Part shown: piece after piece, positions 1 through 7,838 of the stretch | Numbering within the stretch: the stretch's first letter is position 1 | Layout: every line of letters begins with the position of its first letter | NCBI GenBank assembly: GCA_963765545.1 | Contig: CAVXWW010000009.1 | Span: 766,700 to 830,699 of the forward strand | DNA: 64,000 bases | Direction: 5' to 3' | Source: JARRPM01 sp963765545 | GTDB lineage: Bacteria; Pseudomonadota; Gammaproteobacteria; Pseudomonadales; Halieaceae | Translations under genes and position numbers: made by a program | The notes under the pieces: generated by a model | Told to the model about the DNA's origin: nothing | Seen by the model: the letters and a program-made list of their open reading frames with translations, nothing else | Database searches by the model: none

Positions 1-107
1 AGCGCCGCCACCGCCTCAAGGGTCAAACTGGATTCACGCAGGTGGCGCGCCATTTCTCTTGCGAATTCCAATCTCAAGCTGCCACTGGCAACTGAAATAG
101 CCCGCAA
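1..107 (-). mobile_element. 3' end remnant of a group B rve-type IS
   Basis: Positions about 61-100 match the left end of the group B element at 11233-12418. On the minus strand both read out the same transposase tail, LFQLPVAA followed by a stop (stop codon near 74-76 here). Nothing else of the transposase is present, so this is a truncated end lying directly against the IS6 element that starts at 108. Bases 1-55 were not recognised. Confidence 0.5.
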
Positions 108-202
108 GGTATTGCCAAGTTAACTAGCCGAAATTGGTAACCTCGGCCCATGACAACTTACAAGCGCCACCGGTTCCCGCCCGATATCATTTCCTATGCC
201 GT

Positions 203-230
203 ACCCAAAGCACTTCGTGGGGCAGGCTCT
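203..230 (+). repeat. 28-bp hairpin insert, copy 1
   Basis: This 28-bp block is absent at the same place in the IS6 copy at 46318, where the preceding GT runs directly into CTGGCTCTAC. It contains the small hairpin CAC-TTC-GTG flanked by CCC and GGG that can also pair around a 4-nt bulge. Its inverted relative lies at 464-491 and an identical copy lies at 15537-15564. Because 28 is not a multiple of 3, it shifts the reading frame. Confidence 0.8.
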
Positions 231-463
231 CTGGCTCTACTATCGTTTCAATCTCAGCCACCGCGATATCGAACATCTTCTGGTTGAGCGGGGTATCGTG
301 GCCAGTCGGGAATCAATTCGCCTCTGGTGTATCAACTTCGGAGCCATTTATACACGCCGATTGAAACGGAGGCACCGCGGCTTCGGCGATACCTTTTACA
401 TCGATGAAGTCTTTGTCAGGATCAATGGCAAGCAGCATTTTCTCTGGCGAGCAGTGGATCAAG

Positions 464-491
464 AGAGCCTGCCCCGCGAAGCGCTTTGGGT
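464..491 (-). repeat. 28-bp hairpin insert, copy 2 (inverted)
   Basis: On the minus strand this block matches the insert at 203-230 except at two positions. Those two differences pair with each other in the hairpin stem: CAC-TTC-GTG in copy 1 becomes CGC-TTC-GCG here. Removing exactly 28 bases rejoins GTGGATCAAG to ATGGCGAAG and restores the IS6 transposase frame (VDQ-DGEAVDV). Confidence 0.8.
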
Positions 492-954
492 ATGGCGAAG
501 CTGTTGATGTCTATCTTCAATCCAAGCGTGATGGCGCTGCTGCAAAACGCTTCTTCAAGAGGTTATTGCGCAGGCATGGCAGCGAGCCCAGGAAAATTGT
601 GACAGACAAGCTGCGGAGCTACCCAGTCGCTCAGCGAGAGCTGATGCCGGATGTAATTCATAGCGCTGAACAGAATGAGAATAATCGGGTGGAGCAATCT
701 CACGAAACAACCAGGGTGCGTGAACGAGGCATGCGGAAGTTCAAGTCGATGAAGCAGGCCCAGCGGTTTGTCACAATCCATGCTGCAGCCCAGAATCTAT
801 TCAACTTGGGAAGGCATCTGGTCCGCGCTCAGCACTATAGTGATTTTAGGATAGGTGCGTTCAGCGAGTGGAGCATGGCATTTGCCTGAGACGCCACTCC
901 TTGATTATTTGGTACTCAGGAAGTTAACTTGTCAAAACCCGCGTGCAGCAGGAA

Positions 955-1134
955 CTATTCGTTTACTGCTTCCTTGACACTATCAGCGGCTTCTTCGGCA
1001 GATTTTTCAACTGAATGTGCCGCATCATCCAGGCTCTTGCCCATCTTCTCCATTGGGCCTTCCTCTTTTGCGCAGCCGGTTATGGCGATGGTCAGTGTGG
1101 TGGCTATTGCGAACAGGGTTATCTTGTTTGCCAT
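955..1134 (-). CDS. Small predicted lipoprotein, 59 aa
   Basis: The product starts MANKITLFAIATTLTIAITG followed by C, a signal peptide with lipobox ITGC. The mature part is a short, acidic, Ala/Lys/Glu-rich amphipathic helix (key stretch HSVEKSAEEAADSVKEAVNE). An AGAGGA ribosome site lies about 9 bases before the ATG. The stop is only 15 bp from the end of the IS6 element, so the IS sits immediately downstream. It resembles small entericidin-like or stress lipoproteins in layout only; no family is assigned. The start and lipobox are visible; the function is unknown. Confidence 0.6.
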   Translation of the reverse strand: MANKITLFAIATTLTIAITGCAKEEGPMEKMGKSLDDAAHSVEKSAEEAADSVKEAVNE

Positions 1135-1296
1135 TTTCGTTATCCTCTAATATGGTTGTGTCAGTCGCAGGTCCGTTACCGACATTTTCTGATGATTCAA
1201 GGATAGTACAAATTCCATTTGTCGAATACATAAACTGATAACGCCTTTTACCAGGTCAAGGCAGCGGTACACACTTGAAATCGGGAGAAACAAAAT

Positions 1297-1689
1297 ATGA
1301 GCGTTTCACCACGCATACCATTCAGAAACACGGCTGCGTTCATGGCCATCTTACTTGCGCTTTCCGCATGCGGCACGATAGGCGACACTTCGGCGATCAA
1401 GGAGGCGAGTCAGTACGCGGTTGAGTGCAAGCCTGACAAGGCGCTGGCTATCCTGGACCGGGCACAGCAAGCGGGTGGTCTAAGCGCCTACATCGCAGAA
1501 CTGGAGAAAATTGTTGTCTTGCAGGATGCGGGCCGGGAACAGCAAGCGGCGGCAGCGCTTCAGTCCTACCACGCCCAGCACGATCAGGATCCGCAAAGCC
1601 GCGAAAACACCGAGAATTCGATACGGGATAGCCTGAAAGAACTGCGCGACCTGCGGTTGAAGGAAACCGGGCAGCGAACCTGTCCGTAA
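1297..1689 (+). CDS. Predicted lipoprotein, 130 aa, helical
   Basis: The N-terminus has a signal peptide ending in the lipobox LSAC (Cys near residue 25), so the protein should be anchored to a membrane from the periplasmic side. The mature part is helical, with Ala- and Gln-rich segments (KALAILDRAQQAGG, REQQAAAALQSYHAQHDQ) that look like one or two degenerate TPR-type hairpins. A GGGAGAAA ribosome site precedes the ATG. It stands alone between the divergent 59-aa lipoprotein and the next membrane gene. No specific family was recognised. Confidence 0.7.
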   Translation: MSVSPRIPFRNTAAFMAILLALSACGTIGDTSAIKEASQYAVECKPDKALAILDRAQQAGGLSAYIAELEKIVVLQDAGREQQAAAALQSYHAQHDQDPQSRENTENSIRDSLKELRDLRLKETGQRTCP

Positions 1690-1885
1690 GTCAATTGCAG
1701 CGTCTGCTTATCGGTCAAAGAAGATGGGGAGCAGGTTAATCCAAAAATTCAGTCCAATTGGTATTTATATCTGTACTCAACTTGGTTCCTGCCAGTTCGT
1801 GCGCGCTAGTTCGACCGGGCAAATACCGCCAGGGTGATCTATGCTTATCGGCGTAGGTTCACCTGTTACGAGCAAAGGAGCGACT

Positions 1886-2137
1886 ATGGACATCACCGGA
1901 CTTGTAATTTTTCTGGTCATTGGGGCCGTTGCCGGCTGGCTTGGCAGCACCATCATGAAAGGTGGTGGATTCGGACTGTTGGGCAATATTGTGGTTGGCG
2001 TCGTCGGGGCGGTTATCGGTGGCTACGTCTTTGGCCTGCTTGGTATCTCCGCGGGAGGATTGATCGGCGCGATCATAACGGCAACGGTGGGCGCGATAAT
2101 ACTGCTGTTCATAGTCGGTCTTATCAAAAAGGCCTGA
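1886..2137 (+). CDS. GlsB/YeaQ/YmgE-family small membrane protein
   Basis: This 83-residue hydrophobic protein has the family's Gly-rich three-helix layout: LVIFLVIGAVAGWLGSTIMKGGGFG.. LLGNIVVGVVGAVIGGYVFG.. and a last helix ending IVGLIKKA. Such proteins are inner-membrane and often stress-induced; their molecular role is not established. I chose the ATG at 1886 because AAGGAG lies 5 bases before it; the longer reading frame from 1841 has no ribosome site and adds a non-hydrophobic leader. It is probably monocistronic. Confidence 0.85.
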   Translation: MDITGLVIFLVIGAVAGWLGSTIMKGGGFGLLGNIVVGVVGAVIGGYVFGLLGISAGGLIGAIITATVGAIILLFIVGLIKKA

Positions 2138-2293
2138 CCCCGGAAGCGATAATGCCCTGGGCTGCCCGCGCCCGAATCTTCTGCTTGCCTGCACCGGAGT
2201 CCTGATTAATACTTCCCCGACGTTTTATTCGGCAAATGGATCTGCCCGGGTAGCTGGTACGACTCTAATTGAACAGGATATGTGAGGAAAAGT

Positions 2294-2875
2294 ATGAAGA
2301 CAGTTATAGGTATAGTGGCGTCTCTCGCCGTGGCAGGCAGCTGCGCTTTCACGCAGGTGGCCCTGGCCGACTCAACGGATGCGACCTGCGAATTTTACAG
2401 CCACGGGGACAAGAAAAAGGACCGGTCCGGGCCCTGTACTTTTTCACAGCGTCAGGGCTTTGTTGATATAACACTCAGTAACGGCAAGACGTTCAACCTC
2501 AGCCCCAAGGACAAGCCGGACCACTTCAAGGACCAGGAAGATCACAAGGTGGTCCGGAAAAAGGCCAGCGGCAACGAGCAGGTCTACAAATGGGACCAAA
2601 AGAAAATTGTGGTTAACTTCCATCAGGCCGCTGCTGCCGCGCCCGCGCAATCGGGTGACAAAGTGGCTGTGAAGGACATGGGGAGGTACTGTGCTGGTGA
2701 GGCCTCTGCCAAGTTCAACCAGAAGCCAAATCGCATCACCACCCAGAATGCGGTAAAAGACCATGGCATGTATTCGGTGTGGGGTCAGTACGAGCACGAC
2801 CCTAATCCGCAGCTTTTTATCTGCACCTTTTCAGCTGAGGGAAAGTTAGTGGGTGTTGATAAGCATACGCCATAA
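2294..2875 (+). CDS. Exported protein of an uncharacterised family (CTFSQRQG type)
   Basis: The 193-residue product has a signal peptide (MKTVIGIVASLAVAGSCAFT..ALA). The mature start, DSTDATCEFYSHGDKKKDR..CTFSQRQGFVDIT, is shared with the protein encoded on the other strand at 4221-4874, as is the LSP..F.DQ segment. The two are therefore diverged paralogues with a common N-terminal domain of about 85 residues. The C-terminal half (KVAVKDMGRYCAGEASAKFN.. FICTFSAEGKLVGVDKHTP) is unique to this copy and has its own cysteine pair. I chose the ATG at 2294 over the upstream GTG at 2282 because AGGA lies just before it. Periplasmic or secreted; function unknown. Confidence 0.75.
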   Translation: MKTVIGIVASLAVAGSCAFTQVALADSTDATCEFYSHGDKKKDRSGPCTFSQRQGFVDITLSNGKTFNLSPKDKPDHFKDQEDHKVVRKKASGNEQVYKWDQKKIVVNFHQAAAAAPAQSGDKVAVKDMGRYCAGEASAKFNQKPNRITTQNAVKDHGMYSVWGQYEHDPNPQLFICTFSAEGKLVGVDKHTP

Positions 2876-2952
2876 GCTTGTTTGATAGCCCGGTCGGGTT
2901 CAGCTCGGCCGGCGATCACCATCCTGTCCCTGGTGGCAGGATGGATTCCTTA

Positions 2953-3257
2953 TCATCGGCCCGACATCACTCCCTGGTCGAGCGCTGATTCGCCGATCCG
3001 GATGTCTCGGGACGACCGAAGATCCATCCTCAGTCCTCGCAGCCGCACGGTATTTGTCGGCGCTTCGAAGGTGGAAAGAATGCCCCACAGGTACACTTTG
3101 GTTGGCCAACCCTCCCTTGCATTCCCCACCAGCACTCGAAGCACATCGTCCCGCAGCAAGTCATTTGGGACCGATACCGCGAAAGATTGTCCCGGCTCGT
3201 CACTACTTTCTGCCTTGAGATTAAACCGCCAGCTGTGATCGTCCGGACATCTGGCAA
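2953..3257 (-). pseudogene. Possible coding remnant downstream of the META-domain gene
   Basis: On the minus strand, in a different frame from the META gene, an open stretch reads ..DIARCPDDHSWRFNLKAE.. DDVLRVLVGNAREGWPTKVY.. TFEAPTNTVRLRGLRMD.. and stops at 2953. It has no start codon of its own in this range and begins where the META frame stops. It could be a frameshifted C-terminal domain of the META protein or the remains of a separate gene. The call rests only on protein-like composition. Confidence 0.3.
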
Positions 3258-3259
3258 TA

Positions 3260-4216
3260 TCAGCGCGCCAGCGGCGACTGGCGCTCCCGGGGCGGCACTT
3301 CGAAAGCGCTGGCCTCAGTGCCCGGTTCGAAGAAAGTGTGCCGGGTATCGTCGGTAAAATAGCGCCAGAATGGGGCCTCGAAGGATTTCTCGACGATTGC
3401 AAAGTCGCCGGCCCGTTGCCGCTCCTCGAGAAAACGGCGGTAGGCGTCCAGCGGTTCGGGGCCGAGCTGCTGGTAGATAACCCGGCCTCCGTACTCGCCA
3501 TAGAGCCGACGGTTGATCTTCCATTGCCGGATGATGGACCGGGCCATATCCCGGCGCATTGTCTCGACCTGGATTGCCTCGTCGGGGGTGAGATCCTCTT
3601 CCGCAGTCAGCCCGTCTTCGCGCATGCCGCGCTTCAACTCTTCGGTAAAGGCCATGATCTCGGCGTCAGATGCCTCGATGCTGTGCTGCGCGGCGTACTG
3701 GTCGAACAGTCGGGTGAGAATCGCCTCCTGCATTTGAGCGGGATCGGTGGTGCGGACCTCCTCGCCCAGCACCATCGCCGCCAGCGGTGTGCCGCCAGAC
3801 GGCTCAAACTCAATGATCGAGCCGTCCGCCATGGTGGCCAGAAACAGGTGCCCGCCCCCCAGAACGTAGCTGCGCACCCACTCGAACTGGGCCAGGTAAC
3901 GCTCAGACAGCGACTCCGGCGGGCACAGTGCCCGGGTCGATGCGACCGGGCCGAACTGCAATCTACCGGCGCTTTCGGACATCCAGGTGCCAGCGCCCCG
4001 GTTGCAGTCGGCGACGATCTGGGCGGCCCCGTCGGGCTTAAACTCAAGGGTATATTTTGAGGGTGTATCGGGCACATAGACCCGATCATCCATCGACGTG
4101 ATGTTCAGCAGCTGCCAGGAAGTTCCCTCCAGCTCACTTGCGCCGGCAGGCGCCGCGGCCAGGCATACCGCCAGAGTTCCCGGGACGAGCAGGCGCGCAA
4201 GGCACTGATCCAACAT
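3260..4216 (-). CDS. Exported META-domain protein
   Basis: The 318-residue protein starts MLDQCLARLLVPGTLAVCLA, a signal peptide. A META (HslJ-like) domain follows over about residues 30-140: LEGTSWQLLNI.. YTLEFKPDGAAQIVADCNRG.. LCPPES. The C-terminal half is a long charged helical region (LKRGMREDGLTAEEDLTPDE.., RRDMARSIIRQWKINRRLYG), longer than META-only proteins. The ATG at 4216 is 4 bp after the stop of the upstream gene 4221-4874, so the two are almost certainly co-transcribed. META domains are found in periplasmic proteins linked to heat or antibiotic tolerance; the role here is not known. The C-terminus may be truncated by frameshift. Confidence 0.7.
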   Translation of the reverse strand: MLDQCLARLLVPGTLAVCLAAAPAGASELEGTSWQLLNITSMDDRVYVPDTPSKYTLEFKPDGAAQIVADCNRGAGTWMSESAGRLQFGPVASTRALCPPESLSERYLAQFEWVRSYVLGGGHLFLATMADGSIIEFEPSGGTPLAAMVLGEEVRTTDPAQMQEAILTRLFDQYAAQHSIEASDAEIMAFTEELKRGMREDGLTAEEDLTPDEAIQVETMRRDMARSIIRQWKINRRLYGEYGGRVIYQQLGPEPLDAYRRFLEERQRAGDFAIVEKSFEAPFWRYFTDDTRHTFFEPGTEASAFEVPPRERQSPLAR

Positions 4217-4220
4217 CCGT

Positions 4221-4874
4221 TTAACCACCTTCGATGAACGCCAGCGGCACTTCGTACACATCCTTGCCGTCAATCGTAACCTTCCATGTATCCCCTTCCA
4301 GGCGGCCTTTCGCTTCGCGATTGGTGGCGTTGATGTAGTCCGTCATGAAATTGATGGTGAATTGCTCGCCCTCCCGACTCTGCACCACGACCGAGGCCTG
4401 GCCCTGCTCCATGCGCAGTACGCCGGCAGGGCAGCTGCCGAAGTCGGTGTCTGCCACCCCGCGACAGCGCAGCAATGCCGTGGCATTGTAATCTTTTGTT
4501 GAGAAAGGTGCGGTGGGGTTGTCATCACCCCCCGGCTCAAGCGCGGCAGTGCTCCAGTAGACGAAGACACCCTGGTCAGGGAAGCGGAAGATCTGCCCCT
4601 GGTCGCCGAGCCCGCTTTCGCGGTAGACATCGCGACCGTCCTGGTCACGAAAATTGCCCGGGCCGTCGCCCGCCGGCGACAGCTTGTGGGTGACACCATC
4701 CTCACGGGTGATAGTGATGTAGCCCTGGCGTTGGGAAAAGGTACAGTGGATCATTTTCTCGGCACGATCCTCACCCGCAGGATAAATGTCGCAACGGGCG
4801 TCGGTAGAATCCGCCACGCTGGACGTTACCCATGCCAGCGCTATCACACCGGCGACAATCGACCATTTGTTCAT
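4221..4874 (-). CDS. Exported protein, paralogue of the 2294-2875 product
   Basis: This 217-residue protein has a signal peptide (MNKWSIVAGVIALAWVTSSV..). A mature N-terminus of ADSTDARCDIYPAGEDR.. HCTFSQRQGYITITREDG and an LSP..NFRDQD segment align with the 2294-2875 protein. The remainder (TALLRCRGVADTDFGSCPAG, EGDTWKVTIDGKDVYEVPLA) is distinct and carries its own cysteine pair. It is the first gene of a two-gene operon with the META protein, which starts 4 bp downstream. The two paralogues lie on opposite strands about 1.3 kb apart, suggesting an old inverted duplication. No function is assigned. Confidence 0.75.
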   Translation of the reverse strand: MNKWSIVAGVIALAWVTSSVADSTDARCDIYPAGEDRAEKMIHCTFSQRQGYITITREDGVTHKLSPAGDGPGNFRDQDGRDVYRESGLGDQGQIFRFPDQGVFVYWSTAALEPGGDDNPTAPFSTKDYNATALLRCRGVADTDFGSCPAGVLRMEQGQASVVVQSREGEQFTINFMTDYINATNREAKGRLEGDTWKVTIDGKDVYEVPLAFIEGG

Positions 4875-5217
4875 ACTGAGTCAGCCCTGTTGTGCATCTG
4901 GTTTCGATTATAGAGTACAGATTATTAGTCCGGAAAGTGTTTCGGCCGGCAGAGGCTGTTGTATGAATGTCATGTCCGGGCGTCGCGATAAGCTTGTCAG
5001 GTATCTTTACAGATTCCGGGCCGTGCGAACGCCAAGCGAGCGCAAATTAAGACTATCTCTATGGAAAACAATCAACGATGGTATGATGATTGCTAATACC
5101 GGCCGGTGCAAAATCTCGATTTGTTTGTAAAAGCTATACGTTGTTTGAACCCATGAGGTTGCCGGCACCCAACGCGTCAACTGTCTATTACTTATCCTTT
5201 TTCGGAGACTCTCGACT

Positions 5218-5902
5218 ATGATAAGTGCCCGTGCAACATGGCCCCTCTTCCTGCTGATAATGGGCGTGCTCCCTAGCAGGGTCCCGTGTCGAGGCAATGC
5301 CGGTGGTTTCCAATCTTGACAACGCACTTGGGGATGCGTGGACCATTGGCAGGGACGACTTTGACCTCACGGATTCTCCAGTCGCCAATCGGTTCACCAC
5401 CGGCTCAGGGCACGGTTGGTATCTGGACTCGGTGGAGCTCAACCTGGGGCGCTTTGAGGGCGCTACCGATCCTGCCATCGATGACATCGACGGAATCTTG
5501 CTGCGGATAACAGCGGTGTGCCCGGGGCTTTACTGACGCTCTTTCCTTCGGCCTCTTCCAACCAATTCCGTAGAGATTATTACGCTTGTTCCGCAACTCT
5601 TGACAGTACTTGCCCCCAACACAGTCTATTGGCTGGTGGCATCGGCAAACGTGGCGGATGGTTATATTTGGAACTTCACAGAGAACGTTAGCCAGACGGG
5701 CTTGCCCGGATGGTTAATAGGGAATACAGCTTTTGGCGGGTATCCATCTGGCAGCTGGACGCCGTTGATTCTTCCTCCAGGGGCCACACCAGCACCAGTG
5801 CTTTTCCGGGTGAATGCCACGACGGTTCCCGCCCCAGCCACCCTCGCCCTGTTGGGGCTTGGCCTCGCTGGCCCTGGTTGGTCAAGGCGCAAGAAAGTTT
5901 AA
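5218..5902 (+). pseudogene. PEP-CTERM exported protein, frameshifted
   Basis: The start MISARATWPLFLLIMGVLPS is a signal peptide with a CGGAGA ribosome site. Frame then changes near 5290 (to MPVVSNLDNALGDAWTIGRD), near 5510 (to DNSGVPGALLTLFPSASSN) and near 5575 (to TLVPQLLTVLAPNTVYWLVA). The pieces assemble into one choice-of-anchor type domain and end with VPAPATLALLGLGLAG followed by RRKK. This is a PEP-CTERM sorting signal, which would be recognised by an exosortase encoded elsewhere. At least three frameshifts make it a pseudogene, unless these are sequencing errors; the clustering of other decayed genes in the window argues for real decay. Confidence 0.75.
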
Positions 5903-5923
5903 AGAACCAAGTCCAGTCATTAG

Positions 5924-5945
5924 CCCGCCCAGCGCGGGTTTTTTA
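5924..5945 (+). terminator. Rho-independent terminator
   Basis: A CCCGC/GCGGG stem with a 5-nt loop is followed by TTTTTT. It lies 21 bp after the PEP-CTERM pseudogene stop and overlaps the stop codon of the convergent glutaredoxin gene. Confidence 0.75.
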
Positions 5946-6356
5946 TTGCCCAGGATATGACGCTGTCGCAAATAGGCACAAACTTGCCATATTTCTGCCC
6001 GATATCCCCTCCAGATACCCGATAATCTCACGCGACTCATACATCCACTGAGCGCCACGCTCGCCTTCCCCAATCCGCAGGCAGGGCACTTTCAAATCGC
6101 CACCACCTGCCAGCAATTCTTCCCGGACTACATCACTGCGTTTTACATCCCGTGTCTCAATCTTCAGTCCCTGGCGTTTCATGGCCCGCCTCACCTTCAC
6201 GCAAAACGGGCAGGCTTGGTATTGATACAGGGTGAGGCTGGCGGTCTGTCCGTCGATGAGCGCTTGCTGGGCTGGATCCCGGGTGATGCTCCTGGGGGTG
6301 AATACCCAGTCGAGCAACAGAATGAGTTTACCGAGGATAAGGCGGATGAGGGCCAT
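5943..6356 (-). CDS. Glutaredoxin-like protein with N-terminal hydrophobic segment
   Basis: The 137-residue protein has a hydrophobic N-terminus (MALIRLILGKLILLLDWVFT), then a thioredoxin-fold domain with the redox motif CPFC in LTLYQYQACPFCVKVRRAMK and the cis-Pro region LKVPCLRI. It should act as a membrane-tethered or membrane-associated thiol-disulfide reductant. An AGGAAT ribosome site precedes the ATG. The last 19 residues after YLEGI are unlike the usual short tail, and the stop lies inside the terminator of the convergent gene, so the C-terminus may be altered by frameshift. Confidence 0.8.
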   Translation of the reverse strand: MALIRLILGKLILLLDWVFTPRSITRDPAQQALIDGQTASLTLYQYQACPFCVKVRRAMKRQGLKIETRDVKRSDVVREELLAGGGDLKVPCLRIGEGERGAQWMYESREIIGYLEGISGRNMASLCLFATASYPGQ

Positions 6357-6474
6357 GGGGGAATTCCTGTGAGCGGCTATGATTGACCCTCCGACTCCGG
6401 AAAATGGGTCTAGCCCAAATCCCTATAAAAGTCGGATGCTCTATTTTATAAAAAACCTATAAAAAACAATGAGA

Positions 6475-6498
6475 TGGTGGGCCCATAAGGACTCGAAC
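6475..6498 (-). other. tRNA 3'-end-like fragment
   Basis: On the minus strand this reads GTTCGAGTCCTTAT followed by GGGCCCACCA, which looks like the T-loop, acceptor strand and CCA of a tRNA. The upstream bases (CCGCTGCC) do not pair to make a T stem and no tRNA body is present. It could be an integration scar, or coincidence. Confidence 0.3.
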
Positions 6499-6634
6499 GG
6501 CAGCGGCCGACCGTCCGAACGCGGCCCGCTTCGACCTGCCGATTATGAGGCGCTCGGAGAGAGCCGAACCTGGGCAGTAAGCAGAAGAAGCGTAAGGAAT
6601 TTTTGAAACCGAACTCCGAACCAGGGCCGAACAG

Positions 6635-6685
6635 CTAACTGTCTGATTCTCCTGATAAATTAGTGGTTCGCCACCCACTGGTCCA
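6635..6685 (-). mobile_element. 5' end remnant of a group B rve-type IS
   Basis: The stretch TAACTGTCTGAT...AAATTAGTGGTTCGCCACCCACTGG resembles the upstream end of the group B fragment at 32400-32450, and more weakly 12380-12418. Only the terminal 50 bases survive. It abuts the 3' end of the sulfotransferase gene. Confidence 0.45.
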
Positions 6686-6729
6686 TGCAGGCGTTAGAAC
6701 AAAAGCAGAAACGTGGTCTGTCCCCGGTT

Positions 6730-7656
6730 TTAAGCTGACGGCAACTCGCCCCCGGCAAGCCAGCGATTCAGCTGGGGATCAAGGCACTGTGCGGCGAGTT
6801 GCTGGTAACGCTCGCTCTGGGCGTCGGTCAAAACGCCGCGCCAGCGCTGTGTTGTGCCCTTATGGAAGAAATTGCTATTGTCTTTCCAGGCGCCGTGATT
6901 GGCTCCGGGTGCCATTTTTTGCGCGTTATCTTTCATTTCACCAAATGAGACGCCGTGCAGCAGATCGGCCCAGATTTCCTCGTTTACGGGGATGTCCAGA
7001 TAGTTGGAAATGCGTCGCATCTCTGTGTCCAGGTCCCTCAGCAGGTCATCGAAGTGCACGAACAGGATATTGGGCAGGTGGCGGTAGTCCCACCAGGTCT
7101 GCGCGTGATGCAGGTGTGACCAGAAGGGATAGCCGTCCGTCTCCCACTCGAAGGAGCCACGTTCCAGCCACTCGTCAAAAGCGTCACTTATCGAATCCTC
7201 GGGGTAAGGCATGATTGGCCCGTGCCGATCAGGCGCATTATTCAGGGCGTCGATAACTTCCGGTTTCATGTTATGCCAGTGATTCCACATGGACATGAAC
7301 ACGTCGCGGCCGTCGCGGCCCACAAAAATATACTTAACTTCGTCGAAGAACCTGAGGCCATCCAGCGGGCAGTGCGTCTTGACATAGCGCCGGTTGCGAA
7401 GTCCATCGATCAGCTTCAGGACCACTTCCAGCGGGGCGAAGTTGGAATCAAACCAGGGCGACAGCTCATCTTGTGGCACCGGCGGTTGTGGTTGTTGGAA
7501 GACCAGTGCGGCGCAAATACCCTGCATCCAGGTGGTGCCGGCCTTATACGAGGTGGTGATGATAATGTCGTTGGCACGGGGCACGAAATGGTCCCACTTT
7601 GCGCTGTTCATAATTGAGTTCTGGTAGTGGTGTAACCGCTGCGGTCTGGTATTCAT
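6730..7656 (-). CDS. Sulfotransferase (PAPS-dependent)
   Basis: The 308-residue cytosolic-type sulfotransferase shows both PAPS-binding signatures. The 5'-phosphosulfate loop is TSYKAGTTWMQ near residue 35, and the 3'-phosphate motif YIFVGRDGRDVFMSMWNH is near residue 110. A C-terminal stretch around FFHKGTTQRWRGVLT corresponds to the family's conserved RKG-type region. It would transfer sulfonate from PAPS to a hydroxyl or amine acceptor; the acceptor cannot be read from sequence. It is transcribed divergently from the 7839 gene and followed by IS remnants. Length is normal. Confidence 0.9.
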   Translation of the reverse strand: MNTRPQRLHHYQNSIMNSAKWDHFVPRANDIIITTSYKAGTTWMQGICAALVFQQPQPPVPQDELSPWFDSNFAPLEVVLKLIDGLRNRRYVKTHCPLDGLRFFDEVKYIFVGRDGRDVFMSMWNHWHNMKPEVIDALNNAPDRHGPIMPYPEDSISDAFDEWLERGSFEWETDGYPFWSHLHHAQTWWDYRHLPNILFVHFDDLLRDLDTEMRRISNYLDIPVNEEIWADLLHGVSFGEMKDNAQKMAPGANHGAWKDNSNFFHKGTTQRWRGVLTDAQSERYQQLAAQCLDPQLNRWLAGGELPSA

Positions 7657-7750
7657 TGGATATCGGGGTCCGTTCTGGTTACTGGCGCACTGATCAGAAA
7701 CTATGTGTCCTTATCAGTGGCCTTGGCAAGTGTTTTTAACCAGCGAGGGG

Positions 7751-7771
7751 ATGGTTCATTACATTAATACC
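7751..7771 (-). repeat. 21-nt dispersed motif, copy 1
   Basis: On the minus strand this reads GGTATTAATGTAATGAACCA plus T. It forms an inverted pair with 8369-8389 around the carboxymuconolactone-decarboxylase-like gene. It sits between the divergent genes 7656 and 7839, so a regulatory role is also possible. Confidence 0.6.
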
Positions 7772-7838
7772 GGTTAAGGTATTCTGGTGGGCATGCCAAA
7801 CCCTTTAACTTTCAACTTTGAAGAGGAGCTTTCCAGGC

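Larger units (their letters stand above)
150..889 (+). pseudogene. IS6-family DDE transposase, frame broken by two 28-bp inserts
   Basis: Translation from the ATG at 150 gives MTTYKRHRFPPDIISYA. The product then leaves frame at the insert at 203-230 and resumes with LWLYYRFNLSHRDIEHL in the next frame. A second insert at 464-491 splits RAVDQ from DGEAVDVYLQSKRDG. Removing both inserts restores one continuous IS6-type transposase of about 225 residues: N-terminal HTH (FNLSHRDIE..ERGI..), DDE catalytic core (FYIDEVFV.., VTDKLRSY, and the region around EQ..NNRVEQSHE), and the C-terminal NLGRHLVRAQHYSDFRI. The uninserted form of the first site is seen in the copy at 46318. The gene is a pseudogene unless the inserts are spliced or bypassed. 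Confidence 0.85.
108..939 (+). mobile_element. IS6-family element, complete but inactivated
   Basis: The element is bounded by imperfect inverted repeats: GGTATTGCCAAGTTAAC at the left end, and at the right end (about 923-939) a sequence whose complement is GGTTTTGACAAGTTAAC. It encodes one IS6-type transposase and is about 830 bp long, normal for the family. The reading frame is broken twice by 28-bp inserts (203-230 and 464-491), so it cannot make transposase by ordinary translation. Five other IS6 copies or remnants occur in the window: 15441, 39163, 46276, 52169 and 63796. Confidence 0.85.

Noticed and set aside
203..230. T4 gene 60-like translational bypass across the 28-bp insert
   Set aside because: For the first insert GCC before it and GCT 28 bases later could serve as take-off and landing codons, but the second insert shows no such pair, so the idea is not supported as a common mechanism.
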